Shown piece by piece: positions 9,087-19,246 of a stretch of 64,000 nucleotides of DNA. Source of the stretch: Novosphingobium piscinae (lineage in GTDB: Bacteria > Pseudomonadota > Alphaproteobacteria > Sphingomonadales > Sphingomonadaceae); assembly GCF_014230355.1 (NCBI RefSeq), contig NZ_JACLAX010000017.1, positions 1 through 64,000 on the forward strand, in the 5' to 3' direction. The notes under the pieces were generated by a model. That model saw nothing but the letters and a program-made list of their open reading frames with translations, made no database searches and was not told the DNA's origin. Both the position numbers and the translations under genes were made by a program. Every line of letters begins with the position of its first letter. Position 1 is the first letter of the stretch.

Positions 9087-10331
9087 TCAGGTCCGGCCGA
9101 ACAGCCGCGCGAGGCCTGCGCGCGGTTTCCCGTTGCCCCCACCCGCCGGGCCGGATTTCATCACGCGGCGGCGGAACAGCTGGGCGCCGAAGCGCACGAA
9201 CAGCGCCACCCACAGCCCCTGCCAGCCGAGCGCGAGCAGGTGGGGGGTCAGCCCGGGCTCCATCGCGGCGCGGGCCAGCATGGTGAAGGGCGAACTGAAC
9301 GGCAGCACCTCGGCTGCCCGCGCGCTCCACGAATGCGGTGCGCCGACCGCATAAGTGGCGAAGAAGAACACCAGCAGCTGCAGCATGGTGACCGGCATCG
9401 ACAGGGTCTGCACCTCGCGCACGGTCGAGGCCATCGAACCGATCGTCAGGAACACCGCGCCGAGCAGCAGGTAAGCCATGGCGAAATAGACCACGCCCAG
9501 CAGCAGGAACAGCGGCCAGCCCACCGCCGGGGCCGGCAGATCGGCCAGGCTGTGCCCGCCGATCACCAGCACGCTGCCGGCGGCGATGCCCCACACTGCA
9601 ATGCCGACAAACGAGACCGCCAGCATGGCGAACAGCTTGCCCAGGAACACGGCGTCCATCGGCACGGCTGCAGCGAGGATCTCGATGATCTTGTTGGCTT
9701 TTTCCTCGACCAGGTTGGACAGGACCATGCCTGCGAGCAGCATGGTGAGAAGGAACAGCACGGTCTGGCCGAGCTGCGCGGTGCGCATCCGCCCGACCTT
9801 GTCGAGCCCGGCGGGGACTGTCACCGGGGCGAGGGTGACCGGGGGCAGGGCGCGCGGAGATGGCTCGCGGGCGGCACCGGCGATCAGCCGCACCGGACCC
9901 TCCAGCGATTCGACGAGGCCTGAGGCGCCGGTCAGCACCGGGCGTTCGGGGGTCCCGGTCAGCAGCGCGTCGATCGCGCCATGCTGCGCGACCAGCACCG
10001 TCTGGGGCGAGGCCGGGTCGCGCGCGGGTGGGGCAACCGGCACCAGGTCGGGCAGCATCCCCGCCAGATCGCGGTCGATCCGCCGCGCCGCGCCGGTCAT
10101 CGCGGCCGTGTCGGCCGGCGCCATCAGCACACCCAGCCGGGGCCGCCCGGCGGTCTGTTCGACCTGCTGGCCGACGCTGCTGGCCAGCGCGCTCACCGCG
10201 AGCATGAACAGCGGACCGATCAGGAAGGCGAGAAAGCTGCGCGAGAAGAGCACCGCATGGAAATCGCGCCGGGCGACAACCAGCGCCGCCTGCAAGGTGG
10301 AAAGCCGGCCTTGGCTGGACGGTGGGGTCAT
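9087..10331 (-). CDS. ABC-2 type transporter permease, NatB-like
   Basis: The 414-residue membrane protein has an N-terminal transmembrane helix (about 32-52), a large extracytoplasmic domain (about 55-185), and a cluster of five or six helices from about 190 to 380. This is the layout of NatB-type ABC-2 permeases. It overlaps the upstream ATPase gene by four bases (ATGA), so the two are translationally coupled and form one exporter. The substrate cannot be read from sequence; NatAB proteins export Na+ or act in cell-envelope stress. The permease carries a basic C-terminal tail. Confidence 0.82.
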   Translation of the reverse strand: MTPPSSQGRLSTLQAALVVARRDFHAVLFSRSFLAFLIGPLFMLAVSALASSVGQQVEQTAGRPRLGVLMAPADTAAMTGAARRIDRDLAGMLPDLVPVAPPARDPASPQTVLVAQHGAIDALLTGTPERPVLTGASGLVESLEGPVRLIAGAAREPSPRALPPVTLAPVTVPAGLDKVGRMRTAQLGQTVLFLLTMLLAGMVLSNLVEEKANKIIEILAAAVPMDAVFLGKLFAMLAVSFVGIAVWGIAAGSVLVIGGHSLADLPAPAVGWPLFLLLGVVYFAMAYLLLGAVFLTIGSMASTVREVQTLSMPVTMLQLLVFFFATYAVGAPHSWSARAAEVLPFSSPFTMLARAAMEPGLTPHLLALGWQGLWVALFVRFGAQLFRRRVMKSGPAGGGNGKPRAGLARLFGRT

Positions 10332-11368
10332 CGGCCCTGTTCCTCCTGGGGATTGGCTTCGAGCGCACGCGCCGCGGCCTCGCCGGCGATGGCGACGAAG
10401 GCATCGTGCAATCCGGCGCGTTCGATCGACAGCGAGAGGATCCCGGCCTCGCCCTGGATCAGCGCGCGCAGCAACGGCTCGATCCCGCTGTCAGGCAACG
10501 GGAAGTAGAAGAACGAGGAACCGTCGAGCTTGCGGTCATGCCGGGCCGCGGCCGGCAGGGCGGTGCGCCACGGACCCTCGGCGGCGCGCGTCTCAAGCCG
10601 GACCTGCGGGCGGATCCGGTCGCGCGCCAGGTCGACCGGGCCGGCAAAGGGCACCTTGCCCCCGGCGATGATCGCGATCTGGTCGCACAACCGTTCGGCA
10701 TGGGCGATGACGTGGGTGGAGAAGATCACCGTCGTGCCGCGCTCGGCCAGGCCGCGCATCATCTTCTCGAGCTTGCCCTGGTTGAGCGCGTCGAGCCCGG
10801 AGAAGGGCTCGTCGAAGATCACCAGGCGCGGCTCGTGGACCAGGCAGGCGAGGATCTGGACCTGCTGCGCCATGCCCTTCGACATCTGCCGGATCTGCCG
10901 GTCGGCGGCATAGCCGAGGCCATGCTCCTCGAGCAACCGGCGCCCGCGGCGCTGGCCCTCGGCCCGCGGCAGCCCGCGTAGCGCGCCGACGAAGGCGATC
11001 GCCTCGTGCGCCTTCATCGCCGGATAGAGCCCGCGCTCCTCGGGCAGGTAGCCGATCGCATGGGCCACGTCGTGCGGCCGCTCGGCGCCCAGTATGCGGC
11101 GCACCCCTGCGTCGGGATCGATGATCCCCAGCAGCATCCGCAGCGTGGTGGTCTTGCCCGCGCCATTGGGGCCCAGCACGCCGTAGATCGCGCCCTCGGG
11201 CACGCTCAGGTCGACTCCGTCGACCGCGGTGAAGCCGTCGAAGCGCTTGACCAGACCGCGTGCCTCGATCGCCAGTGCGCGCCCGGGCGCCGGACCCGAA
11301 GCGGGGGCGGCCCCGTGCGAATCAGGCGCGTTGCCCGCCGCCTGCCAATTGCCTAGGTCCATCTTCAT
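10328..11368 (-). CDS. ABC transporter ATP-binding protein, NatA-like
   Basis: The 346-residue ATPase has Walker A GPNGAGKT at 66-73, a divergent signature QMSKGMAQQ at 161-169, Walker B LVIFDEP at 182-188 and the switch histidine in STHVI near 220. The C-terminal 90 residues match the DUF4162-type extension of NatA/drug-exporter ATPases. The first 30 residues are a low-complexity Ala/Gly/Pro leader, and the true start may lie downstream. It pairs with the permease immediately downstream and is divergent from queG, with only about 31 bp between start codons. Confidence 0.85.
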   Translation of the reverse strand: MKMDLGNWQAAGNAPDSHGAAPASGPAPGRALAIEARGLVKRFDGFTAVDGVDLSVPEGAIYGVLGPNGAGKTTTLRMLLGIIDPDAGVRRILGAERPHDVAHAIGYLPEERGLYPAMKAHEAIAFVGALRGLPRAEGQRRGRRLLEEHGLGYAADRQIRQMSKGMAQQVQILACLVHEPRLVIFDEPFSGLDALNQGKLEKMMRGLAERGTTVIFSTHVIAHAERLCDQIAIIAGGKVPFAGPVDLARDRIRPQVRLETRAAEGPWRTALPAAARHDRKLDGSSFFYFPLPDSGIEPLLRALIQGEAGILSLSIERAGLHDAFVAIAGEAAARALEANPQEEQGR

Positions 11369-11399
11369 CGCTGTGCCCTGCTACGCCTGCGCTGTGAAG

Positions 11400-12482
11400 A
11401 TGGACTACCCGGCTTTGGTTAACGATCCCGTCCCCGCCGCGCTGGTCGCGGAGCTGCGTGCCGAGGCTGCCCGGCTGGGCTTCGCGGCCTGCGGCATCGC
11501 CCCGGCGACCGCCCCCGCTGGCGCAGCGGTGCGGCTGCGCGCCTGGCTGGATGCCGGGATGCACGGCCAGATGGGCTGGATGGAGGAGCGCTTCGGGCAC
11601 CGCCACGATCCGCAGGCGCTGTGGCCCGCAGCGCGCAGCGTGATCGCGCTCGGGATGAGCTATGCCCCGGCCGCCGACCCGCTGGCCCTGGCCGACCAGC
11701 CCGACCGGGCCCGGATTTCGGTCTATGCCCAAGGGGCCGACTATCATGACACGGTCAAGAAGGCGCTCAAGGCGCTGGCCCGCTGGTTGATCGAGGCGGC
11801 GGCCCGACACGGTCAGCCGGAGGCGTTGGTCAAGGCCTTCGTCGATACCGCGCCGGTCATGGAAAAGCCGCTCGGCCAGGCTGCTGGCTTGGGCTGGCAG
11901 GGCAAGCACACCAACCTGGTCAGCCGGGACCATGGCTCGTGGCTGTTTCTCGGCGCGATCTACACCACGCTGGCGCTGCCAGCCGATGCCCCCGCACCCG
12001 ATCGCTGCGGCTCCTGCGAGGCCTGCCAGAGGGCCTGCCCGACCGATGCCTTCCCGGCGCCCTACCGGCTCGATGCCAGGCGCTGCATTTCCTACCTGAC
12101 GATCGAGCACAAGGGCCCGGTGCCCGAGGACTTCCGCGCCGCATTGGGCAACCGCATCTATGGCTGCGACGATTGTCTCGCGGTGTGCCCCTGGAACAAG
12201 TTCGCAGAAAGCGCCCGCGCGATGCGGGCCTTCCTGCCCCGCGCCGAGCTTGCCGCGCCGAAGCTGGCCGACCTGCTCGCGCTCGACGATGCAGGCTTTC
12301 GTCGGCTGTTCTCGGGTTCGCCGATCAAGCGCATCGGACGCGATCGGTTTGTCCGAAATTGCCTATATGCCGCCGGGAACAGCGGGGATGCAGGCTTGGT
12401 GGAGCCGGTTCGAGCCTTGCTCGACGATCCGGACGAGGCGGTGGCCGACGCGGCGCGCTGGGCGCTGTCGCGGTTGACGTGA
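11400..12482 (+). CDS. queG: Epoxyqueuosine reductase
   Basis: The 360-residue enzyme reduces epoxyqueuosine to queuosine in tRNA, the last step of queuosine biosynthesis, using cobalamin and two [4Fe-4S] clusters. The ferredoxin-like cysteines are visible from about residue 203: [12 protein letters not shown], then RRCISY and [15 protein letters not shown]-like C-terminus carries the [14 protein letters not shown] segment. The frame stays open far upstream, but ATG at 11400 (MDYPALV) gives the family's normal amino terminus; GTG at 11394 is the alternative. It is convergent with the reductase at 12521. Confidence 0.92.
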   Translation: MDYPALVNDPVPAALVAELRAEAARLGFAACGIAPATAPAGAAVRLRAWLDAGMHGQMGWMEERFGHRHDPQALWPAARSVIALGMSYAPAADPLALADQPDRARISVYAQGADYHDTVKKALKALARWLIEAAARHGQPEALVKAFVDTAPVMEKPLGQAAGLGWQGKHTNLVSRDHGSWLFLGAIYTTLALPADAPAPDRCGSCEACQRACPTDAFPAPYRLDARRCISYLTIEHKGPVPEDFRAALGNRIYGCDDCLAVCPWNKFAESARAMRAFLPRAELAAPKLADLLALDDAGFRRLFSGSPIKRIGRDRFVRNCLYAAGNSGDAGLVEPVRALLDDPDEAVADAARWALSRLT

Positions 12483-12520
12483 ATTGGGTTCGCGTCCGCT
12501 GCGCCAAACGCCCTAGATCG

Positions 12521-13750
12521 TCAGGCCGGCACCAGATCCTTGAGCGGCACGGCAGCATCCGCCAGCTGTGCGGGATCGATCACCGCGCCCAGCTCGACCA
12601 GCTTGCGCGCCTGGACATAGTCCTTGACCGCATTGACGCAGTCCATCGCGATCAGCCGGCCGCCCTTCAGGTAGGCCACCGAGAACGAGCGCGCATCCGG
12701 ATCGCCGCGCACCACGCTCTGGTCGTAGCCGGCCGAGATCCCGGCGGTCTGCAGCTTGAGGTCGTACTGGTTCGACCAGAACCACGGGAAGGCGCGGTAG
12801 GGCTTGGCCTCGCCGCAGATCGCCTTGGCGACGCAGGCCGCCTGGTCGTTGGCGTTCTGGACCGATTCGACCCGCATGACGAGGCCGCCGGCATAGTCGC
12901 AGGCGAAGCTCGCGCAGTCGCCCACGGCGTAGACGTCGGGCAGCGAGGTGCGGCAGAATTCGTCCACCTCCACTCCGTTGCCGCCCGCCGCGCCGGCGGC
13001 GATCAGCGGTCCGACCGCGGGGACGATGCCGATGCCGACGATCACCGCGTCGGCCGGGATCACGCTGCCATCGGCGAGCTTCACGCCGCTGACACGACCC
13101 TCGCCGACCAGACAGTCGACCGCCACGCCGGTGCGCAGGTCAACCCCGTGGGCCCGGTGCTCGGCCTCGTAGAAGGCGGACAGCTCGGGTCCAGCGACGC
13201 GCGCCAGCACGCGCGGCAGGGCCTCGAGCAGGGTGACCTGGCAGCCCAGCTTGGTGAGCACGGCGGCCGCCTCGAGCCCGATGTAGCCGCCGCCGATCAC
13301 GACGATGTTGCGGACCCCGCCGTCGATCTCGCCCATCAGCTGGTCGCAGTCGATCCGGGTGCGCACCGCATGGACCCCGGCCAGATCGGCGCCGCGGCAC
13401 GTCAGCTTGCGCGGATCGCCGCCGGTCGCCCAGATGAGCTTGCCATAGGTGAAGGCCGTTCCGTCCGAGAGGGTCAGGACCTTGCCGGCGGGATCGACCG
13501 CGGTGACCTCCACCCCCAGCTTCAGCGCCACGTCCTTCTCGCCCCAGAACTGCGGCGGACGGATGTAAAGCCGGTCGAAGCTCTTCTCGCGGGCGAAGTA
13601 TTCCTTGGACAGGGGCGGGCGCTCGTAGGGCGGTTCGCTCTCGCGCCCGATCATGGTCACGGTGCCGGTGAACCCGGCCTGGCGCAGCACCAGCGCCGCC
13701 TGGGCCCCGGCATGGCCGGCCCCGACGATGACGACATCCGCTCCGCTCAT
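12521..13750 (-). CDS. FAD-dependent NAD(P)H:ferredoxin/rubredoxin reductase-like protein
   Basis: The 409-residue flavoprotein has an N-terminal FAD-binding motif GAGHAG at 10-15, the ERPPLSKEY segment typical of oxygenase-coupled ferredoxin reductases, an ATGG motif, and a second dinucleotide motif [13 protein letters not shown] near 150. It resembles the reductases that feed electrons through a ferredoxin to cytochrome P450s or Rieske oxygenases, as in ThcD/PdR-type proteins. No ferredoxin or oxygenase gene is adjacent, so its partner is unknown. It starts at ATG 13750 and is monocistronic. Confidence 0.82.
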   Translation of the reverse strand: MSGADVVIVGAGHAGAQAALVLRQAGFTGTVTMIGRESEPPYERPPLSKEYFAREKSFDRLYIRPPQFWGEKDVALKLGVEVTAVDPAGKVLTLSDGTAFTYGKLIWATGGDPRKLTCRGADLAGVHAVRTRIDCDQLMGEIDGGVRNIVVIGGGYIGLEAAAVLTKLGCQVTLLEALPRVLARVAGPELSAFYEAEHRAHGVDLRTGVAVDCLVGEGRVSGVKLADGSVIPADAVIVGIGIVPAVGPLIAAGAAGGNGVEVDEFCRTSLPDVYAVGDCASFACDYAGGLVMRVESVQNANDQAACVAKAICGEAKPYRAFPWFWSNQYDLKLQTAGISAGYDQSVVRGDPDARSFSVAYLKGGRLIAMDCVNAVKDYVQARKLVELGAVIDPAQLADAAVPLKDLVPA

Positions 13751-13871
13751 GATTCGATCCCTCTCTCGCCTTCACGCTTGCGGTGCGCGCTTGAGCAAAA
13801 TGCCCGGCACGTCAAGAGTCCGGAGCAAGGGATCGTGGTCGGCCGTGCGCGCGGCGGCGCCGTGGCGACGG

Positions 13872-14285
13872 TCAGCCCGAGACGACGACCTGCGCCTCGC
13901 GTCCATCGCCCTGCGGAGCGGCGATGATGTCGCGGGTGACCTCGCCCTTGGCGACCGTGTTGGTGCGCGGGTCACCCACGGCCGAGCGGATCCCCGGGGC
14001 CGGGGTGCCGGCGCGGCTGACCGCATTGCGCTCGATCTCGCTGCGCGGGGCCGAGCCGCCGAACAGGGCATCAAGCGCCTGCTGCTGGCCGCTGGCGTCG
14101 GCCGGGCGCGGCGCACCGGGCTGGGGCGGGGTCAGCGCGAAGTCGGGCGGAACCACCAGCGGGGCCTGGCGCTGGACGGCGAACTCGTCGGGGCGGGCGC
14201 GGCTCAGCAGCCCGCCGCCCGACCCGCAGCCGGCGAGCAGCAGCGAGGTCCCGGCCAGGACGAGAAGCGGGAGGGACTTGCGCAT
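13872..14285 (-). CDS. DUF3035 lipoprotein, BamF-like
   Basis: The 137-residue precursor starts MRKSLPLL, with a signal peptide and lipobox LLLAGC. Just after the lipidated cysteine is the segment RARPDEFAVQRQAPLVVPP, diagnostic of DUF3035. The family is known in alphaproteobacteria as BamF, an accessory lipoprotein of the BAM outer-membrane assembly complex whose motif resembles the BamC amino terminus. The remainder is low-complexity and probably unstructured. It begins 4 bp after lspA stops, and lspA encodes the signal peptidase that would mature it. The ribosome site GGAGA precedes ATG 14285. Confidence 0.83.
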   Translation of the reverse strand: MRKSLPLLVLAGTSLLLAGCGSGGGLLSRARPDEFAVQRQAPLVVPPDFALTPPQPGAPRPADASGQQQALDALFGGSAPRSEIERNAVSRAGTPAPGIRSAVGDPRTNTVAKGEVTRDIIAAPQGDGREAQVVVSG

Positions 14286-14289
14286 CAAT

Positions 14290-14829
14290 TCAACTCTCCG
14301 AAGGCACGTGGGCGGCTGCGGCATCGTGCGGGCCGTCGTCGGCGCGCTTGTCGCGCGAAAGAAACGAGCGGGCAAGGATTATCAGGACGCCGATGCTGAT
14401 TGCGGCATCGGCCAGGTTGAAGATCTGGAAGGGGCGGACCTCGCCGAAGTGGAGATCGGCATAGTCGACCACGAAACCCCGCGTCACCCGGTCATGGATG
14501 TTGCCCAGCGCCCCACCCAGCACCAGCCCGAGCGCGACACAGTCGGACCAGGTCCGCTCGCGCAGCAGCCAGACCAGGACCCCTGAGGCGATCAGCCCGG
14601 TCAGCCCGACCAGCAACCAGCGGCTCTCGGCGGAGGTGGCGCTGAGCAGCGAGAACGAAACACCGAAATTCATCGCCCAGCGCAGGTCGAACACCGGCAA
14701 GAGGTCGATCACCCCCACCTCCGGCAGGCGCAGCGGGCCAATCATCGCCCGCTTGACCAGCTGGTCGGCGAGCCACACCAGCCCGGCCGTGCCGAGCCCC
14801 GCCAGGCGATGACCGGCGATCGGGCTCAA
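14290..14829 (-). CDS. lspA: Lipoprotein signal peptidase (signal peptidase II)
   Basis: This roughly 179-residue polytopic membrane protease cleaves prolipoproteins before the lipidated cysteine. The catalytic aspartates lie in GNIHDR (near residue 114) and NLADA (near 141), with VVDY between. Four hydrophobic segments are present. The likely start is a TTG codon at 14829-14827 that overlaps the ileS stop as TTGA, so the two genes are translationally coupled. The ileS-lspA order is common in bacteria. The open frame extends much further upstream inside ileS but has no good start there. Confidence 0.9.
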   Translation of the reverse strand: MSPIAGHRLAGLGTAGLVWLADQLVKRAMIGPLRLPEVGVIDLLPVFDLRWAMNFGVSFSLLSATSAESRWLLVGLTGLIASGVLVWLLRERTWSDCVALGLVLGGALGNIHDRVTRGFVVDYADLHFGEVRPFQIFNLADAAISIGVLIILARSFLSRDKRADDGPHDAAAAHVPSES

Positions 14830-17693
14830 GCCCCACCGCCCTCCGCGACGGCATGCTGCGCGACCACATCGGTGCAACGGCCGCACAGCGCGCCATCCTC
14901 GGCCACGTCGGGCAGGTGGCGCCAGCAGCGGCCGCACTTGGCGTCGGTGGTCGGGGCGATGGTCACCGCCTCGCCCTGCCCGTGCGACACTGTCGCGGTG
15001 ATGAACAGTTCGGCAAGGTCGGCCGCGGACACGGCGTCGGGCACTCCGGCCGGCAGGGTCACCGCGGCGGCCAGGCTCGATCCGATCACCTTGTCGCGGC
15101 GCAGCGGCTCGATCGCCTCGGTCACCTGCTCGCGCAGTGCGCGCAGCGCGGTGTAACGCTCGCCCAGGGCGGGGTCGTGCCACGTGGCGGGCAGCGGATG
15201 GAGCTCCTCGAGATGCACGCTGCCGCGATCGGGGAAGCGGCTGGCCCAGACCTCCTCGGCGGTGAACACCAGCACCGGCGCGGCGTAGCGGACCAACGCC
15301 TGGAACAGGATATCCAGCACGGTGCGGTAGGCGCGGCGCTTGGGATCGCCCGGCGCATCGCAATAGAGGCAGTCCTTGCGGATATCGAAGAAGAAGGCCG
15401 ACAGGTCCTCGTTGCAGAAGTCGATCAGCGTGCGGGTGTAGCCGTTGAAGTCGAAGTCGGCGATGGCCTGGCGCAGCGCGGCGTCGACCTCGCCCAGGCG
15501 GTGCAGCACATAGCGCTCAAGCTCGGGCATGGTGGCCGGTTCCACGCCCTCGCTCGCCCGGTCGAACCCGTCGAGCGCGCCGAGCAGGTAGCGGAAGGTG
15601 TTGCGCAGCTTGCGGTACTGGTCGGCCACGCCCTTCAGGATCTCGTCGCCGATGCGGTGGTCTTCGGTGTAGTCGACCGACAGCGCCCAGAGCCGGACGA
15701 TATCTGCGCCGTAGGTCTCCATGACCTTCAGCGGATCGACCGTGTTGCCCAGCGACTTGGACATCTTCATGCCCTTGGCGTCCATGGTGAAGCCATGGGT
15801 CAGCACGGCCTTGTAGGGCGCCCGCCCGCGGGTCGCGCAGGCTTCGAGCAGGGATGACTGGAACCAGCCGCGGTGCTGGTCGGAGCCCTCCAGATAGAGG
15901 TCGGCCGGCCAGGACAGTTCGGGCCAGCGCCCGCTCTCCAGCACGAAGGCATGGGTCGAGCCCGAATCGAACCACACGTCGAGGATGTCGGTGACGCGCT
16001 CGTAGTCGGCCAGGTCATGCTGCTCGCCGAGCAGGGCTTCGGCGTTCTCGTCGCTCCAGGCATCGACCCCGCCCTCGCGCACGGCGGCGACGATGCGGGC
16101 GTTGACCGCCGGATCGACCAGATACTGGCCAGTCTTGCGGTGCACGAACAATGTGATCGGCACGCCCCAGGCGCGCTGGCGCGACAGCACCCAGTCGGGC
16201 CGACCCTCGACCATCGAACGGATGCGGTTGCGGCCCTTCTCCGGCACGAACCGGGTGGCGTCGATGGCCTGCAGCGCGGTCGCTCGCAGCGTGGTGCCCG
16301 CCCCTTCCAGCTCGCGCATGGCCTTCTCGATCTCGTCCAGGTGCTCGCCCTCGGGATCGATATGCTTGTCCATCGGCACGAACCACTGCGGGGTGCAGCG
16401 GTAGATCACCTTGGCCTTCGAGCGCCACGAATGCGGGTAGGAATGGCGATAGTCGGCCGAGGCGGCGACCAGCCCGCCCGCCGCGCGCAGCGCCGAGCAG
16501 ATCGGGCCGTCGGGCGCGTTGAACTTGGGGTTGATCACCGAGCCCTCGCCGCCCAGCCACGGCCAGTCGGCACGGTAACGGCCATCACCCTCGACCGCGA
16601 AGACCGGCTCGATCTTGTTGGCCTTGCACAGGATGAAGTCGTCCTCGCCATGGTCGGGGGCCATGTGGACGAAGCCCGTGCCCGAATCGACCGTGACGAA
16701 CTCGCCGCTCAGCAGCGGGCGCGGCGTGGCGAAGAACCCGCCCAGCGCGTGCATCGGGTGGCGCACCCGGGTGCCGGCCAGCGAGGCGCCCTTGATGAAG
16801 AAGTGCAGGTCGTGGGTCTCGTGGCCGATGCGGCGGACGAAGTCCTGCACCAGCGGTTCGGCGACCAGGTAGCGCTGCCCGCCGGTCTCGATCAGGTGGT
16901 AGTCGATATGCGGGCCATAGGCGACCGCCTGGTTGACCGGGATGGTCCAGGGCGTGGTGGTCCAGATCACCACGTGGGCGCCGACGAGGTCCGGATCGGG
17001 GGCTTCGATGATCTCGAAGGCGACGTCGATCTGGGTCGAGACGATGTCCTCGTACTCGACCTCGGCCTCGGCCAGCGCGGTCTTCTCGACCGGGCTCCAC
17101 ATCACCGGCTTGGCGCCGCGATAGAGCTGGCCGCTCTCGGCGAACTTCAGCAGCTCGCCGACGATTGTCGCCTCGGCCTGGAAGTCCATGGTGAGGTAGG
17201 GGTTGTCCCAGTCCCCGTTGACGCCGAGCCGCTTGAGCTGGGCGCGCTGGGTGTCCACCCACTTCTGCGCATAGGCGCGGCACTCGGCGCGGAACTCGGC
17301 CGCGGGAACTTCGTCCTTGTTGCGCTTCTGCTTGCGGTACTCCTCCTCGACCTTCCACTCGATCGGTAGGCCGTGGCAGTCCCACCCGGGCACGTAGGGC
17401 GCATCCTTGCCGAGCAGCGACTGGGTGCGCACCACCATGTCCTTGAGGATGTGGTTCAGCGCGTGGCCGACGTGGATGTCGCCATTGGCATAGGGCGGAC
17501 CGTCGTGGAGGATGAAGGTCTCGCGCCCGGCCCGCGCGGCGCGCAGCTGGCCATAGAGGTCCTGCTCCTGCCAGCGCGCCAGGATGCCAGGCTCCTTCTG
17601 GGGCAGGCCGGCCTTCATCGGGAAATCGGTCTTCGGCAGGAAGACGGTCGATCGCCAATCGGGCGGGCTGGCAGGGTCGCGCTGTTCGGTCAT
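14826..17693 (-). CDS. ileS: Isoleucyl-tRNA synthetase
   Basis: The 955-residue class I synthetase charges tRNA-Ile. The HIGH-type motif appears as GDIHVGHALNH near residue 70, and KMSKSLGNT is near residue 646. A large CP1 editing domain lies between them. The C-terminal zinc site is CGRCWRH followed by CGRC (about 915-945). Size and domain order are normal for the bacterial enzyme. It is followed by lspA with an overlap, and ribF lies upstream across a 126-bp gap that probably holds its promoter. Confidence 0.96.
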   Translation of the reverse strand: MTEQRDPASPPDWRSTVFLPKTDFPMKAGLPQKEPGILARWQEQDLYGQLRAARAGRETFILHDGPPYANGDIHVGHALNHILKDMVVRTQSLLGKDAPYVPGWDCHGLPIEWKVEEEYRKQKRNKDEVPAAEFRAECRAYAQKWVDTQRAQLKRLGVNGDWDNPYLTMDFQAEATIVGELLKFAESGQLYRGAKPVMWSPVEKTALAEAEVEYEDIVSTQIDVAFEIIEAPDPDLVGAHVVIWTTTPWTIPVNQAVAYGPHIDYHLIETGGQRYLVAEPLVQDFVRRIGHETHDLHFFIKGASLAGTRVRHPMHALGGFFATPRPLLSGEFVTVDSGTGFVHMAPDHGEDDFILCKANKIEPVFAVEGDGRYRADWPWLGGEGSVINPKFNAPDGPICSALRAAGGLVAASADYRHSYPHSWRSKAKVIYRCTPQWFVPMDKHIDPEGEHLDEIEKAMRELEGAGTTLRATALQAIDATRFVPEKGRNRIRSMVEGRPDWVLSRQRAWGVPITLFVHRKTGQYLVDPAVNARIVAAVREGGVDAWSDENAEALLGEQHDLADYERVTDILDVWFDSGSTHAFVLESGRWPELSWPADLYLEGSDQHRGWFQSSLLEACATRGRAPYKAVLTHGFTMDAKGMKMSKSLGNTVDPLKVMETYGADIVRLWALSVDYTEDHRIGDEILKGVADQYRKLRNTFRYLLGALDGFDRASEGVEPATMPELERYVLHRLGEVDAALRQAIADFDFNGYTRTLIDFCNEDLSAFFFDIRKDCLYCDAPGDPKRRAYRTVLDILFQALVRYAAPVLVFTAEEVWASRFPDRGSVHLEELHPLPATWHDPALGERYTALRALREQVTEAIEPLRRDKVIGSSLAAAVTLPAGVPDAVSAADLAELFITATVSHGQGEAVTIAPTTDAKCGRCWRHLPDVAEDGALCGRCTDVVAQHAVAEGGGA

Positions 17694-17819
17694 GGTCCGC
17701 GGCCTTAGAACATTCGGCGAAAGAGTTGGAACCGGTTTTTCGCAGAGCCGTTGCCCGCCGCGCTGCCAACCGGGCTGGCGGCGCGGTCGCAGCAGGGCGA
17801 TTGGCGCCCCGCCGCCCGC

Positions 17820-18746
17820 TCAGCCAGCCAGCACCGCGCGGGCCCGGGCGCAGTCGGCGGCGATGGCCGCGGTCAGCGCGGCGAGCCCGTCGTACTTCGC
17901 CTCCGGCCGCAGGAAGGCGTGGAATTCCACCGCGATATCCTGGCCGTAGAGGTCCTCGGCGAAGTCGAAGAAGTGCGGTTCGAGCAGCTCCTTGGGCGGA
18001 TCGAAGCTGGGCCGCACGCCGAGGTTGGCGGCGCCGTCCAGCACCCGGCCGTCGGGCAGGCGGCCGCGCACCGCGTAGATGCCGTAACGCGGGCGCAGAT
18101 AATGGCCCATTGGCAGGTTGGCGGTGGGAAAGCCGATCGTGCGCCCCAGCTTGTCGCCGTGCTGGACCTTGCCCTGCACGGTGAACGGCCGGCTCAGCAG
18201 CCGCGTTGCCGTGGCGCAGTCCCCTGCCTCGAGCGCGGCGCGGATGCGGGTCGACGAGACCGGCAGGCCGGCGTCGAGCACCGGGCCGACCGCACGCGCG
18301 GCGACCCCGTACTGGGCTCCGGACTCGGCCAGCACGGCCGTGGTGCCGCTACGGTCGCGGCCGAAGGTGAAATCCTCGCCGGTCACCACTCCGGCCACGC
18401 CGAAGCGCGCGTGCAGCATCTGCGCGATCCATTCGGGTCCGGTCATTGCCGCGACCGCGGCATCGAAGCGGATCACCAGCATGGCGGCGGCGCCGGCCGC
18501 GGCGAACAGCGCCTCGCGCTGGTCCAGCGTGGTCAGGCGGAACCACGGGGCGTCGGGCACGAAGAAGCGCCGGGGGTGGGGATCGAAGGTGGCGACGATC
18601 GCCGGCCGCCCCTCGGCCTCGGCCCAGCGCACCGCCTCGCCGACCACGGCCTGGTGGCCGAGGTGGAAGCCGTCGAAATTGCCCAGCGCCAGGATGGCGC
18701 CGCGCAGGTCGGCGGGAACGGGGAGCTGGCTGTCGAGACGGACCAT
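17820..18746 (-). CDS. ribF: Bifunctional riboflavin kinase/FAD synthetase
   Basis: The 308-residue enzyme makes FMN and then FAD. The N-terminal FAD-synthetase domain shows GNFDGFHLGHQ near residue 20, with later VTGEDFTFG and SSTRIR motifs. The C-terminal flavokinase domain contains GRTIGFPTAN, followed by GVRPSF and the catalytic region EPHFFDF. Start ATG 18746 gives MVRLDSQLPVP. It lies 8 bp after folA, in the purK-folA-ribF run. The frame is open further upstream inside the neighbours, but this is the family's normal start. Confidence 0.93.
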   Translation of the reverse strand: MVRLDSQLPVPADLRGAILALGNFDGFHLGHQAVVGEAVRWAEAEGRPAIVATFDPHPRRFFVPDAPWFRLTTLDQREALFAAAGAAAMLVIRFDAAVAAMTGPEWIAQMLHARFGVAGVVTGEDFTFGRDRSGTTAVLAESGAQYGVAARAVGPVLDAGLPVSSTRIRAALEAGDCATATRLLSRPFTVQGKVQHGDKLGRTIGFPTANLPMGHYLRPRYGIYAVRGRLPDGRVLDGAANLGVRPSFDPPKELLEPHFFDFAEDLYGQDIAVEFHAFLRPEAKYDGLAALTAAIAADCARARAVLAG

Positions 18747-18754
18747 CGCGGCGC

Positions 18755-19240
18755 CTATAGGTCGCGCACCAGCGTGACGAAAGCATAGCCCGGCGCCACG
18801 TCCGAAGGGACATGGCTCTCGCGGGCGATCTCGCGCCAGCCGGCGCCGAGCGGCGGCATGACGGTGTCCCCGGCCACCTCGGCCTGGACCTCGGTCAGCT
18901 CGAGCCGGCCGGCGCGGGGCAGGGCGAGCGCGAAGACCTCGGCCCCACCGATCACCGCCACCTCGCCCGGGCCGGCCAGCGCCAGGGCAGCCTCGAGGTC
19001 GTGCGCCACCTCGGCCCCCGGCGCGGACCAGGCGCGGTCGCGGGTCAGCACGATGTGACGCCGGCCGGGCAGCAGGCCGGGCAGCGAGACGAAGGTCTTG
19101 CGGCCCATCACCATCGGCTTGCCCATGGTCAGGGCCTTGAACCGCTTGAGATCGGCCGGGAGGTGCCACGGCAGCGTGCCGTCGCGGCCGATCGTGCCGT
19201 TGCGCGCGGCCGCGACGATCAGGAACAGGTCTTGCGCCAT
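18755..19240 (-). CDS. folA: Dihydrofolate reductase
   Basis: The 161-residue enzyme makes tetrahydrofolate with NADPH. It shows the expected N-terminal segment RDGTLPWHLPADLKRFK, the MGRKTFVSLPG loop, the LTRD segment, and the VIGGAEVFA cofactor motif. Length is typical of the chromosomal type I enzyme. It starts 6 bp after the purK stop and ends 8 bp before ribF, so the three are probably co-transcribed. Confidence 0.95.
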   Translation of the reverse strand: MAQDLFLIVAAARNGTIGRDGTLPWHLPADLKRFKALTMGKPMVMGRKTFVSLPGLLPGRRHIVLTRDRAWSAPGAEVAHDLEAALALAGPGEVAVIGGAEVFALALPRAGRLELTEVQAEVAGDTVMPPLGAGWREIARESHVPSDVAPGYAFVTLVRDL

Positions 19241-19246
19241 CGCCGC